Shown: positions 25,145 to 33,727, counted from the stretch's first letter. The stretch is DNA of 64,000 bases from Planococcus halocryophilus (GCF_022489025.1 NZ_JAKVTG010000001.1:1-64000), one strand, 5' to 3'. Made by a program: numbers and translations. The notes: generated from the sequence alone by a model not told the origin.

Positions 25145-28100
25145 ATGAAGAAAAGACATCCGAAAACTTCTATGATTATTCAGCTTTTTTGTGTTTTTTG
25201 GATTTTTTTCTTTTTTCTCGAAACTGAAAAAACAATTAGCGCGAACAGTAGCGAAGGATCTACACAATTAAATTCCACTATCAGCAAGATCTCTCTATCA
25301 GAAAATCTGCAGATTCTTAAAGATCCAGAAGGAACTTATGAAATCGAAGAACTGTTAGAACCTCCCGGAAGTTGGAAGTTTGTTCAAAATGAAAAGAGCG
25401 TTCCCAATGGCGGATTTTCTTCCGATGTTTATTGGATAAGGTTTACTGTTGAAAATGATTCGGAAAACGAAGAATGGCTACTAGAGCTTGCGAACACTTT
25501 TGTCGATAAAGCAATTCTGTATTCCCCAGAACCGTCTGGGGAACACACTTCGATTGTATTAAGCAATGGCCAGTCAGGTTCAGAAGGTGTTTATTCAGAA
25601 CATCCTCCTGTTTTTAAACTGATTTTGCCGAATAACAGCAGCAATACATTTTTTATGAGAGTTGAGTCGCAAGGAGGCATGCATCTTCCTTTAACAATTT
25701 GGGAACATACGGCGTTCAACACAAAATCTAACCAAACAATGGTATTAATCGGATTAATCAGCGGACTATGCCTCATTTTTTGTTTGTGGTGCATTAAATG
25801 GTATAGAACTTCTCAACAAGTTAGCTTTCTTTATCTTATCTTTTTAGCGTTTTCAGTGCTAGTTGCCTCTTCTTCTTGGAAAGGGTGGAGCTTTTCCTCT
25901 ATTTGGCCGGATGTAGAATGGTGGTATGGACAAACTATTTTAGTTACTTTCGGTACAGTAAGTTTAATGTTTTTCTTGCTCACTAAAGAACTTTTGGCAA
26001 ATATGTTTGAATTGTCCTGGCTTTCAAAGCTGACTAAGGTGACAGGAGTTTATATCTTATTTTCATTCGTCCTTTCTTACTTTACGTATACAGTTGCAAG
26101 TGCCATGTTATTTGCATTGGCTACTCTTGCGGTATTGGTGTCTTTAAGTACTGCTCTGTATGCTTGGAATAAAAGAATTTCTTATATTAATCCATATGTT
26201 GCAGCGTTATTATTATCCATCATTATCCTCGTTGTTTCCTTTTTAACTGCTGCGGCAATTTTACCTTATGTTGAAACCGTTCAATATCTCCTTTGTTTCT
26301 GTAGTTATCTAGTTATCTTGCTTATTGCAAAAGCATTATTCTCTAAAGAAAAAGAACAGCTTGAAAAAAATGAACAGCTTGAACATCAAGCAAATGAACG
26401 TCAATTAATGAAAATAGAGGCGCTCAAAAATGCTAATAAACGAAAAGAGGAATTATTGGCATACACATCAAATGGATTAAGAACGCCTCTTTATGGCATG
26501 ATCGGCATTGCAGAAACACTCCGAGCATCAACTAATGGAAAAATTACACCTACTATGATGAATCAATTAAATGATTTAGTGACAAACGGTAAAAATATGG
26601 CGCATTTAGTAAATGAACTTCTCGATTCTTCAAAACGCAAACTAGATTTTTCGCGTATTCAAGTTGAAGCTCTTGCGATTAATGAGTTATGCAACGAAGT
26701 TCTAGCACTTTGTCGTCCTCTGATTCAAACAGAATTAGTAACGCTTTATCATACTGTTCCATCTTCATTGCCTAAAGTAGTTGGGGATGCAGATCGATTG
26801 CAACAAATTTTATATAATCTAATCGACAATGCTATTCGTCATACGCATGCAGGAGAGGTTGTCGTTTCAGCTCGTGTTTTAGGAAAAGAGCTAGAAATTT
26901 TAGTGAAAGACACAGGGGTAGGGATAAAAGAAGAAAGAATTCCAACGTTATTTGAATGGGATATATCGAAGGAGAAAACGTTCGAAAATCATGGCATGGG
27001 GTTGAAAATCGCTAAAAACTTAGTCGAACTTCAAGGTGGGAAATTAAAAGTAGAGTCACAGGAGGGGATAGGTTCACTATTTACCTTTACCGTACCGGTA
27101 TATAAAGACGATGGTTCTGTACAATTCATCAATAATTACGAGTCAATCACTAAGGAAATGACAGCTCCTCAGCTAGCCGCTTCCATTTTGAAACAACGTT
27201 CATCTAGTAAAGAGTTGCATATTCTTGTAATTGATTCTGAAGAAGTTAATCGCATGGTGTTAATCCGCCAATTACTAATAGAAGGTTATCAAGCAATAGG
27301 CGCAGAGGATGGACAAACAGCAATGCATCTATTGTCATATAAACCAGTGGATTTAATTGTGATGGATGGATGCTTAACCGATATGACCGGTGATGAATTG
27401 TGTAGACGAATACGAGTAGAATTTACTTTGACAGAGCTGCCGATTTTAATGTTATCAAATGTAGATAGTCTCCAGGAAAAAAAGGAAGCTTTTATAGCCG
27501 GGGCCAATGATTACTTACTAAAGCCTTGCGATAAAGAAGAGTTTTTACTCCGTGTCGGAACTCTAGCGAATACGAGTAGCTTAACGCAGGAAATCAGCAA
27601 CTTGAATTATTTTCTTGAGCGCAATGTGAAAGAGCGGACAATGGAGCTAGAAATTACCAACTTGAATTTGTTAACAGTCAATGATGAAATACAAGAAATT
27701 GAGAAATCTAGAAATGAAATGTTATCTGCAATTTCACATGAATTAGGCACACCGATTACTTTGATCCATAGTTATATACAAGCAGTGAAAGAAAGTTTAA
27801 TAGAAGAAAATAATCCACGTTATTTGGATATGATTCATAAAAAACTATTACTCTTAGAACGCCTCACGGAAGATCTTGTAGAGTTGACCGAATACAAGTC
27901 AGGGCACATGACATTGCGTTTTGTAGAAAGAGACTTGGAGGGTTGGATAACGAGGCTAGCGGAATCTATGGCATCTGACGTCACACAAAGTGGACGTGCT
28001 TTTGAATTTTTAGGCACAGAAAATCAGGATGGTATTAATCAGTCATTGCTAAAAGTAGACTTAGATCGACTAGACCAGGTGATATCTAATATTCTATGGA

Positions 28101-28435
28101 ACTCTGTTAAGCACACTTCTGCTGAAGATGGAAAGATTACATTGTTGATTGAAATTTTAGCTAAGAATAACGACAATGCCATGTTAGATGAAGATTGTGA
28201 TGGAGAACTGTTTATTCGAATTGCAGATAATGGCTGCGGAATTAAGAAAGAATCATTACCTCATATATTTGAACGGTTTTATAAAATCAATAGTTCTGCT
28301 AACTATAAAGGGAGTGGACTTGGATTGGCGATTGCGAAAGAAATTATTTTGGCGCATAAAGGAAAAATTTGGGCAGACAGTGCAGAAGGACAAGGAAGCG
28401 AATTTATCATTGTGCTGCCGTTAACTTTTCAGTAA
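25145..28435 (+). CDS. Giant hybrid sensor histidine kinase (7TMR-DISM, two kinase modules, receiver)
   Basis: The 1096 residues read in order as: signal segment; extracellular 7TMR-DISMED2-type domain (about 40-185, with DVYWIRFTVEN); seven-TM region (about 195-400); a first HisKA/HATPase module (about 435-655); a receiver (about 690-810) with acceptor Asp741 in LIVMDG; and a second HisKA/HATPase module (about 860-1096). In the first module the H-box reads SNGLRTPL, with Asn443 (26471-26473) in place of histidine, although its ATPase motifs DNAIRH, DTGVGI and GMGLKI look intact. The second H-box SHELGTP keeps His865. The first module is therefore probably a pseudokinase. The OmpR-type partner starts 18 bp downstream. 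Confidence 0.88.
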   Translation: MKKRHPKTSMIIQLFCVFWIFFFFLETEKTISANSSEGSTQLNSTISKISLSENLQILKDPEGTYEIEELLEPPGSWKFVQNEKSVPNGGFSSDVYWIRFTVENDSENEEWLLELANTFVDKAILYSPEPSGEHTSIVLSNGQSGSEGVYSEHPPVFKLILPNNSSNTFFMRVESQGGMHLPLTIWEHTAFNTKSNQTMVLIGLISGLCLIFCLWCIKWYRTSQQVSFLYLIFLAFSVLVASSSWKGWSFSSIWPDVEWWYGQTILVTFGTVSLMFFLLTKELLANMFELSWLSKLTKVTGVYILFSFVLSYFTYTVASAMLFALATLAVLVSLSTALYAWNKRISYINPYVAALLLSIIILVVSFLTAAAILPYVETVQYLLCFCSYLVILLIAKALFSKEKEQLEKNEQLEHQANERQLMKIEALKNANKRKEELLAYTSNGLRTPLYGMIGIAETLRASTNGKITPTMMNQLNDLVTNGKNMAHLVNELLDSSKRKLDFSRIQVEALAINELCNEVLALCRPLIQTELVTLYHTVPSSLPKVVGDADRLQQILYNLIDNAIRHTHAGEVVVSARVLGKELEILVKDTGVGIKEERIPTLFEWDISKEKTFENHGMGLKIAKNLVELQGGKLKVESQEGIGSLFTFTVPVYKDDGSVQFINNYESITKEMTAPQLAASILKQRSSSKELHILVIDSEEVNRMVLIRQLLIEGYQAIGAEDGQTAMHLLSYKPVDLIVMDGCLTDMTGDELCRRIRVEFTLTELPILMLSNVDSLQEKKEAFIAGANDYLLKPCDKEEFLLRVGTLANTSSLTQEISNLNYFLERNVKERTMELEITNLNLLTVNDEIQEIEKSRNEMLSAISHELGTPITLIHSYIQAVKESLIEENNPRYLDMIHKKLLLLERLTEDLVELTEYKSGHMTLRFVERDLEGWITRLAESMASDVTQSGRAFEFLGTENQDGINQSLLKVDLDRLDQVISNILWNSVKHTSAEDGKITLLIEILAKNNDNAMLDEDCDGELFIRIADNGCGIKKESLPHIFERFYKINSSANYKGSGLGLAIAKEIILAHKGKIWADSAEGQGSEFIIVLPLTFQ

Positions 28436-28453
28436 AGGAAAGGAGGAAGACAG

Positions 28454-29149
28454 ATGAATGCTGCAACTATAATGATTGTAGAGGATGATGAAGGTATCCG
28501 CGAGCTGTTGCGTTTATTTCTTCTTAAAAAAGGTTATGGAGTCATCCAAGCAGAAGATGGGTTTCAAGCATTAGAGTTATTGGAAAAAGAAAAGCCCGAT
28601 CTTATTTTACTAGATGTTGAAATGCCGGGCATGGATGGGCTGGAAGTATGCAGAAGAATTCGTCTGAAAACCACTTTGCCTATTTTATTTGTCAGTTACC
28701 GCAAAGAGTTGGTTTATAAAATTCAAGGGCTCGAAGCTGGTGGTGATGATTATATTACGAAGCCTTTTGATTTTAATGAGTTGGAGGCTCGTATGCGCGC
28801 AATTCTTCGGAGAAATGGTTGGAGAAATAACGTGGAAGATCAACTGACCATTTTAAAGTACAAGGACCTCCATATTCATGTAGATTCTCGTGAACTTTAT
28901 TTGGAAGGAACTCCAGTAAAGCTTTACCATAAAGAATTTCAGTTATTGCTGCTACTAGCTCAGACGCCAAATCGTGTCTGGACGGCTGAACAATTATATG
29001 ATCAAGTATGGGGCTATTACTCTGAAGGTGATGTGCAGACAGTTAAAGTGCATATAAGCAAATTACGGAAAAAAATTGAAAAAGATCCGGCAAATCCGGA
29101 ATTTATTCAAACAGTTCGAGGTTTTGGTTACAAGTTTATATGGGAGTAA
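28454..29149 (+). CDS. OmpR/PhoB-family response regulator
   Basis: The 231-residue protein has a receiver (residues 1-118) with acidic pocket EDD at 10-12, phospho-acceptor Asp54 in LLLDVEMPGMDG and the conserved Lys in ITKPFD. A winged-helix domain follows (about 130-230), with KEFQLLLLLAQTPNRVW and VKVHISKLRKKIE and ending TVRGFGYKF. The threonine usually found at the end of receiver strand 4 is in the segment FVSYR, where a Ser occupies the position. It is cotranscribed with the hybrid kinase (18-bp gap, AGGAGG ribosome binding site). The BY-kinase operon that follows has an 11-bp-spaced direct repeat that suits this regulator class. Confidence 0.92.
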   Translation: MNAATIMIVEDDEGIRELLRLFLLKKGYGVIQAEDGFQALELLEKEKPDLILLDVEMPGMDGLEVCRRIRLKTTLPILFVSYRKELVYKIQGLEAGGDDYITKPFDFNELEARMRAILRRNGWRNNVEDQLTILKYKDLHIHVDSRELYLEGTPVKLYHKEFQLLLLLAQTPNRVWTAEQLYDQVWGYYSEGDVQTVKVHISKLRKKIEKDPANPEFIQTVRGFGYKFIWE

Positions 29150-29155
29150 AAGCAT

Positions 29156-29183
29156 TCGGTTTGTAAAAACCGAGTTCTTTTTT
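29156..29183 (+). terminator. Weak terminator after the response regulator
   Basis: TCGGTTT and AAACCGA form a 7-bp stem followed by GTTCTTTTTTA. Confidence 0.55.
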
Positions 29184-29280
29184 ATTTATCCTGATTCTTT
29201 TGTCATTTATAGTGAATCTAAAGAACTATGATTTACGGTAAATGACTATTTTTTTCCTTTTTATTTGAATTTTTAGATTA

Positions 29281-29316
29281 TTTAACGTTTATTTAACCTT
29301 CGACTTTTAATATACT
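29281..29316 (+). promoter_or_regulatory. Direct repeat and -10 box of the BY-kinase operon
   Basis: TTTAAC at 29281-29286 and again at 29292-29297 are 11 bp apart, the spacing typical of PhoP/OmpR-type sites. A -10 TATACT lies at 29311-29316. No good -35 is present, consistent with an activator-dependent promoter. Confidence 0.55.
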
Positions 29317-29350
29317 AGTTATAAAGGATGAACCTTAGGAGGATTTAGTT

Positions 29351-30139
29351 ATGGAGAGTACATTCAATCTGAATAAATTCCTGAAAGTGATGCACAAAAG
29401 AAAAGCGTTAATCATTTTTGTTACTCTCGCTTTTGTGGTGTTTGCTGCAGTGGCGAGCTACACCATTATGAAACCAGTTTATAAAGCGACCACGCAAATT
29501 TTGGTCAACCAAAACACAGTTAGTAGCCAAGATGTTAACAGTCTTGATATTAATACCAATCTTCAATTGATCGGAACGTATAATGTCATTATTAAAAGTC
29601 CAGCAATTTTAACTACTGTCATTGAAGAGTTGAAACTTGATGAAACGGCTCAATCATTAACAGAACGAGTTACGGTTACGAATATTGAAAGTTCACAAGT
29701 CGTAACATTATCTGTTGAAGACTCTTCTATGAAACAAGCTGTGATTTTAGCTAATACGATTGCAAAGGTTTTTCAAGAAGAAATTCAGCAAATGATGAAA
29801 GTTGATAATGTCAGTATATTAGCCACAGCAGAGATGACTGCAAGTCCAAAACCGATTCGTCCAGATCCTATTTTTAATATGGCGATTGGGGCAATTGTTG
29901 GCTTGGTTTTTGGAGTGGGTATAACATTGATTTTGGAACAATTAAATACGACGGTTCGTTCAGAAGAGGATATTGAAGAAATGACAGGACTTCAAGTATT
30001 AGGAATCGTTAGTCCTGTAGACAGCAACTTGAAAATGGAAAAGCCATTAAATTTATCAGATAGATTGGAGAAGGATAATTATGCGGACAGCGAACAAGAC
30101 AAAAAGATTAATGCCACGAAAATTGGTGGTTCGTACTAA
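29351..30139 (+). CDS. BY-kinase membrane modulator, Wzz/YveK/TkmA family
   Basis: The 262-residue protein has two transmembrane helices, at about residues 18-38 and 172-196. Between them is an extracellular Wzz-type domain (YKATTQILVNQ near its start), with the typical proline-rich SPKPIRPDP just before TM2. The cytoplasmic tail is longer than usual and the last 59 bp overlap the next gene. By analogy with TkmA/PtkA, the tail activates the tyrosine kinase encoded next. The gene opens a five-gene operon. AGGAGG precedes the ATG. Confidence 0.88.
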   Translation: MESTFNLNKFLKVMHKRKALIIFVTLAFVVFAAVASYTIMKPVYKATTQILVNQNTVSSQDVNSLDINTNLQLIGTYNVIIKSPAILTTVIEELKLDETAQSLTERVTVTNIESSQVVTLSVEDSSMKQAVILANTIAKVFQEEIQQMMKVDNVSILATAEMTASPKPIRPDPIFNMAIGAIVGLVFGVGITLILEQLNTTVRSEEDIEEMTGLQVLGIVSPVDSNLKMEKPLNLSDRLEKDNYADSEQDKKINATKIGGSY

Positions 30140-30776
30140 TCCACATTCAATTGCAGCTGAACAATACAGAACAATCCGAACGAACATTAACTTCTCAATG
30201 CCTGATTTAACTTCGAAAATCATTTTGTTCACATCTGCTTCAAAAGAAGAAGGTAAATCAACGACTGCTGCTAATATGGCCATTGTTTTTGCAGAAACTG
30301 GAAAGCGAGTCTTGTTAATTGATGCAGATATGCGACGTCCAACACTATTTAGAACCTTCCAATTAGGAAATAATACAGGTCTGTCTAATTTACTGTTGGG
30401 AAAAGGTACTTTGAAGCATTCAGTTAAAGCGAGTGGAATTCCGAATTTGGATTTACTGATGAGTGGACAAATTCCTCCAAATCCAGCTGAATTACTGGAG
30501 TCAGATACTTTGGATGAACTAATGGGGGAGATGCGAGAATTATATGATTATGTTCTCTTGGATTCGCCGCCAATCTTATCTGTAACCGATGCTAAAATTT
30601 TAGCGAACAGATGCGATGGAACTGTCCTAGTTGTGAATACGGGGAAATCAGAAAAAGTAAGTGTTGAAAAAGCACGAGATTCTTTAGCAACTGCGAAAGC
30701 ATTTATTTTAGGGGTCGTTTTAAATAATTATCCGTTAACAAGCGAAAATTATTATTACCATAATTATAATGATTGA
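30081..30776 (+). CDS. Bacterial tyrosine kinase (BY-kinase), CpsD/PtkA family
   Basis: The 231-residue P-loop kinase has Walker A SASKEEGKSTT (about residues 52-62), Walker A' LLIDADMRRP (78-87) and Walker B YVLLDSPP. The C-terminal tail YPLTSENYYYHNYND carries six tyrosines for autophosphorylation. The start is ATG 30081 with GAGAAGGA before it, so the gene overlaps the modulator by 59 bp and translation may be coupled. In B. subtilis PtkA phosphorylates the UDP-glucose dehydrogenase homologue Ugd. Here a Ugd-like protein is encoded three genes downstream. No cognate PHP-type or low-molecular-weight tyrosine phosphatase gene is nearby. Confidence 0.93.
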   Translation: MRTANKTKRLMPRKLVVRTNPHSIAAEQYRTIRTNINFSMPDLTSKIILFTSASKEEGKSTTAANMAIVFAETGKRVLLIDADMRRPTLFRTFQLGNNTGLSNLLLGKGTLKHSVKASGIPNLDLLMSGQIPPNPAELLESDTLDELMGEMRELYDYVLLDSPPILSVTDAKILANRCDGTVLVVNTGKSEKVSVEKARDSLATAKAFILGVVLNNYPLTSENYYYHNYND

Positions 30777-30809
30777 TGAAGCTGACTCAAAAGGAAAGGA
30801 AGAAAACGT

Positions 30810-31745
30810 ATGAAGATCGATAAACGACATATACGCAAAAGTCTTCATCGTTCTCAGAAGACTTTCCTTCTTGCTTATCGGCAGTTCCGTACGTTTGTGT
30901 TGGAAGGGTTTGAACATTTCGAGCAAATATTCGAGCACAAAAGATTATCAAAGATGGAACACATTACAGGGAAAGTCGTGATGATTACCGGCGCAGGAGG
31001 AATGATTGGTTCAGAAATCAGTCGTCAATTGCTGGGATTTTCTCCTGAACGTATTTTACTAGTTGGGCATGGCCCGCAATCGATTTATACAGTGGAGCAT
31101 GAGCTAAGACAGCAATTAGGAGATCAAACAGAAATCATACCTATTATTATTAATATTCAAGATAAAAAAAGAATTTTTGAAGTTGTTGAACGGTATACGC
31201 CAGATATTATTTACCATACAGTGGGTAATCACCAAATTGATTTTACAGAAGAACAATTTGCTGAAGCTGTGTACTCGAATGCGCTCGGGACAAATAATGT
31301 TGCAGAAGCAGCGAACCGATATCACGTGGGTGTATTTGTTCAAGTATCTTCGGAACAGGCTGGAAATCCAATTGATTTACTAGAAGCTGCCAAAAGATTA
31401 TCAGAAGTTATTGTCGAGAGTATTTCGCAAACCAGTTTAACAAAGTACATCATTATTCGACTCCCTGGATTTTTCTTTACTGATCAATTGGCATCAAAGT
31501 ATTATCCAGTATTTGAGCAGCAAGTAGAAGTTATTGCTGCAGTTCAAAAAATTCTTCAGATTGGCGGCATAATTACGGCATTCGACAAAGGAGACTTAAC
31601 TCAACACAAAAATAAATTTGTTTATACAGAACTTCAAAAACAAAAAGAACTAAGTCAAATAGATATGGCACGTCTATTAAAAAAACTGAAAACAGCCTCT
31701 CAGGATGAAATGCAAGAACTTGTAATATCGATTATTAAGCAATAA
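30810..31745 (+). CDS. Divergent CapD/WbpM-type SDR, probable pseudoenzyme
   Basis: This is a 311-residue Rossmann-fold protein of the nucleotide-sugar dehydratase/epimerase family, with TGAGGMIGSEISRQL (60-74) for NAD(P). Where active 4,6-dehydratases have the catalytic Thr-Asp-Lys of STDKAVNPTN, this has Ser181-Glu182-Gln183 (SSEQAGNPID), and the following Met is Leu. The usual AAYKHVP loop reads TVGNHQI. The N-terminal membrane helices of full-length WbpM-type enzymes are missing, replaced by 50 basic and aromatic residues. It may bind nucleotide sugar or NAD without catalysis. It sits between the BY-kinase and an orphan gene, so a role as kinase substrate or scaffold is possible. Confidence 0.75.
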   Translation: MKIDKRHIRKSLHRSQKTFLLAYRQFRTFVLEGFEHFEQIFEHKRLSKMEHITGKVVMITGAGGMIGSEISRQLLGFSPERILLVGHGPQSIYTVEHELRQQLGDQTEIIPIIINIQDKKRIFEVVERYTPDIIYHTVGNHQIDFTEEQFAEAVYSNALGTNNVAEAANRYHVGVFVQVSSEQAGNPIDLLEAAKRLSEVIVESISQTSLTKYIIIRLPGFFFTDQLASKYYPVFEQQVEVIAAVQKILQIGGIITAFDKGDLTQHKNKFVYTELQKQKELSQIDMARLLKKLKTASQDEMQELVISIIKQ

Positions 31746-31763
31746 AAAGAAAGGGTGGGAGAA

Positions 31764-32267
31764 ATGGGAGCAGAAAAATATCATAATGAATATCTTTTCG
31801 AAGAAGTTTTTGGAAGACATGTGCCATTCCAAAATGACGATATGATAGAACAACATCCCTTTTTGAACAAAATTTATCCCTATGCGTTGAATATCATCCA
31901 TTTGGTGACGTATTGCGAAAATAATACTGTTGCAATGCTGTCAGGTAGTTTAGAAATGGGGACTGTTGATAGCAACGATGGATTTGAAGAGCAAATTGGA
32001 GAAGTTTCATGTGGTTTGGATCAGGAAGGGAACTTGAAACCATATGCGTATAATTTGAAAACCCTTCAAAAAATCGACAAGCATCCGCAAACGCGCTTTG
32101 TTTTTGCGGGTAGTAAAATCCCACATTTTGATCAACTCAAGGCTTTTGCCATTGATCTTCACATTAAAAACAAAGTAGACGATGTGATTTCTTGGAAGTT
32201 TGCATTAGATTCAAGAGGACAAGCTATTTTAATCACGTGGTTGTTGGAAAAAGAAAATTTACTTTAG
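31764..32267 (+). CDS. Uncharacterised protein in the BY-kinase operon
   Basis: I do not recognise this 167-residue protein. It has no signal peptide, membrane segment or cysteine-rich motif, with only two cysteines. It begins with an acidic, aromatic stretch (EKYHNEYLFEEVFGRHVPF), and the rest looks like mixed alpha/beta with several tyrosines (PYALNI, YCENNT, KPYAYN). ATG 31764 is taken as the start, with GGGTGGGAG ahead of it. It lies 18 bp after the SDR gene and 106 bp before the dehydrogenase-like gene, so it is almost certainly part of the operon. Confidence 0.7.
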   Translation: MGAEKYHNEYLFEEVFGRHVPFQNDDMIEQHPFLNKIYPYALNIIHLVTYCENNTVAMLSGSLEMGTVDSNDGFEEQIGEVSCGLDQEGNLKPYAYNLKTLQKIDKHPQTRFVFAGSKIPHFDQLKAFAIDLHIKNKVDDVISWKFALDSRGQAILITWLLEKENLL

Positions 32268-32319
32268 TATGGAATAATGTATATCTACTAAAAATTGAGT
32301 GAAATCTGAACAAAGAGCA

Positions 32320-32427
32320 TGGGCAATCCGAATAGCTCAATGGAAGAGTAGGTAAAGGGGGAAATCTGTCACTATGTTGGACAATCTGAAAATAGCAGTA
32401 GTTGGATTGGGTTATGTCGGATTGCCC
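32320..32427 (+). repeat. 11-bp inverted repeat spanning a start codon
   Basis: GGGCAATCCGA (32320-32330) is exactly complementary to TCGGATTGCCC (32417-32427). In mRNA the pair would loop out the ribosome binding site and the ATG at 32374 of the dehydrogenase-like gene. Confidence 0.5.
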
Positions 32428-33660
32428 GTAGCGGTTGCTTTTAATCAAAAATATCCAGTTACAGGCTACGACATAAGTACAGCCAGAATTCAGGCATTAA
32501 TGCTAGGTGTAGATCATACACATGAAATAAGCTGTGAAGAACTTACGAAAGCAACAATTGCTTTTACAACTGATTCTGCAGATTTACAAGATGCAGGTTT
32601 TATCATTATAGCTGTGCCATCAGCTCTGGGTGAAGATCAGTTACCAGATTTGTCTGCTATAAAAAAAGCGAGTAAATGCGTAGGAGAACATATGAAAAAA
32701 GGCGCGGTAGTGGTCTACGAAACAATTGTTGGGCCTGGAATGACTGAAGAAATCTGTATTCCCTTACTAGAGAAGTATTCAGGGTACGAAAATGGGAAGG
32801 AATTTTTTGTAGGCTATTCTCCTGCAAGAACATTACCCGGAGATAAAAAGAATAACTTCAAGACTATGAAAAAAGTGGTTGCCAGTCAAAATGAGGAAGT
32901 AACAGAGTTTCTTGCCTTAGTGTATGGCAGTGTAGTGAATGGTGGCATTTATAAAGCACCTTCTATTCGAGTTGCTGAAACAGCGAAGTTGATTGAAAAC
33001 ATTCAACGAGATGTTAACGTAGCTTTGATGAACGAACTAGCATTGATTTGTGAGCGTTTAGAAATTGATACACAAGCGGTGTTAGCGACAGCAGGAAGTA
33101 AACGAGATTTCGTGAAGACTATGCCCAACTTAGTAGGTGGACAAGAGATTGAACTCGCATCATTTTATTTAACGGATAAAGTGAAAACGCTTGGACATAG
33201 CTCTCAAGTCATCTTGCCAGGACGAAAAATTAATGACGGAATGGGACAGTTTATTGCACGAACCTTGATGAAAAAAATGATTCAAGAAAATATCATGTTA
33301 ACTGAAGGGCGCGTTATTATTTTAGGACTGTCTTTTAAAGAAGACGTTCCTGACTTACGTAATTCTAAAGTAATAGACATTGTTAAAGAATTAAAATTGC
33401 ATGGTATTGATGTTCAGTTAGCCGACCCTTATGCATCTGCAGAAGATGCTCAAAGTTATTACGAAGCGGACTTACTATCCCATCAAGAATTAAAACCAGC
33501 ACATGCAGTTGTTTTAGCTGTTCCCCATAAAGCTTACAAGGACAATAGTTGGAAGCAGTTTGAAGACTTATTAATTGGGCACCAGGGAATCGTCTTTGAT
33601 ATAAAAGGGGTTTTAGAAGAAGCGAAAAAACCGGGAAAAATTCATTTGTGGCGCTTATAA
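32374..33660 (+). CDS. UDP-sugar dehydrogenase-like protein lacking the catalytic cysteine
   Basis: The 428-residue protein follows the UDP-glucose/UDP-ManNAc dehydrogenase family from end to end: GLGYVGLP (about residues 11-18), VVVYETIVGPGMTEE, GYSPARTLPGD, AETAKLIENIQRDVNVALMNE, INDGMGQF and GLSFKEDVPDLRNS. At the active site, however, the usual GGHCIGVDPYYL reads GGQEIELASFYL. His257 and Cys258 positions are Gln and Glu (33142-33147). Without the nucleophilic cysteine, oxidation to the acid should fail. SPERI is also altered to SPART. In B. subtilis the PtkA target Ugd is the active version. This copy is probably a binding or regulatory pseudoenzyme. Confidence 0.8.
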   Translation: MLDNLKIAVVGLGYVGLPVAVAFNQKYPVTGYDISTARIQALMLGVDHTHEISCEELTKATIAFTTDSADLQDAGFIIIAVPSALGEDQLPDLSAIKKASKCVGEHMKKGAVVVYETIVGPGMTEEICIPLLEKYSGYENGKEFFVGYSPARTLPGDKKNNFKTMKKVVASQNEEVTEFLALVYGSVVNGGIYKAPSIRVAETAKLIENIQRDVNVALMNELALICERLEIDTQAVLATAGSKRDFVKTMPNLVGGQEIELASFYLTDKVKTLGHSSQVILPGRKINDGMGQFIARTLMKKMIQENIMLTEGRVIILGLSFKEDVPDLRNSKVIDIVKELKLHGIDVQLADPYASAEDAQSYYEADLLSHQELKPAHAVVLAVPHKAYKDNSWKQFEDLLIGHQGIVFDIKGVLEEAKKPGKIHLWRL

Positions 33661-33679
33661 TTGTACCTGTAACCATTCG

Positions 33680-33709
33680 AACTCTCTACTTAGGGCAGGG
33701 AGTTTTTTT
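33680..33709 (+). terminator. Terminator of the BY-kinase operon
   Basis: AACTCTCT and AGGGAGTT form an 8-bp stem with a G-U pair, followed by seven T. Confidence 0.8.
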
Positions 33710-33727
33710 GTGTTATAGAGCTCAACT

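Noticed and set aside
32320-32360. tRNA-like segment (TAGCTCAATGGAAGAGTA)
   Set aside because: It resembles a D arm only; no acceptor stem, anticodon arm or T arm can be built around it.
29351-33660. Capsule or exopolysaccharide biosynthesis locus
   Set aside because: It has the kinase/modulator pair but no glycosyltransferase, flippase, polymerase or active sugar enzyme.
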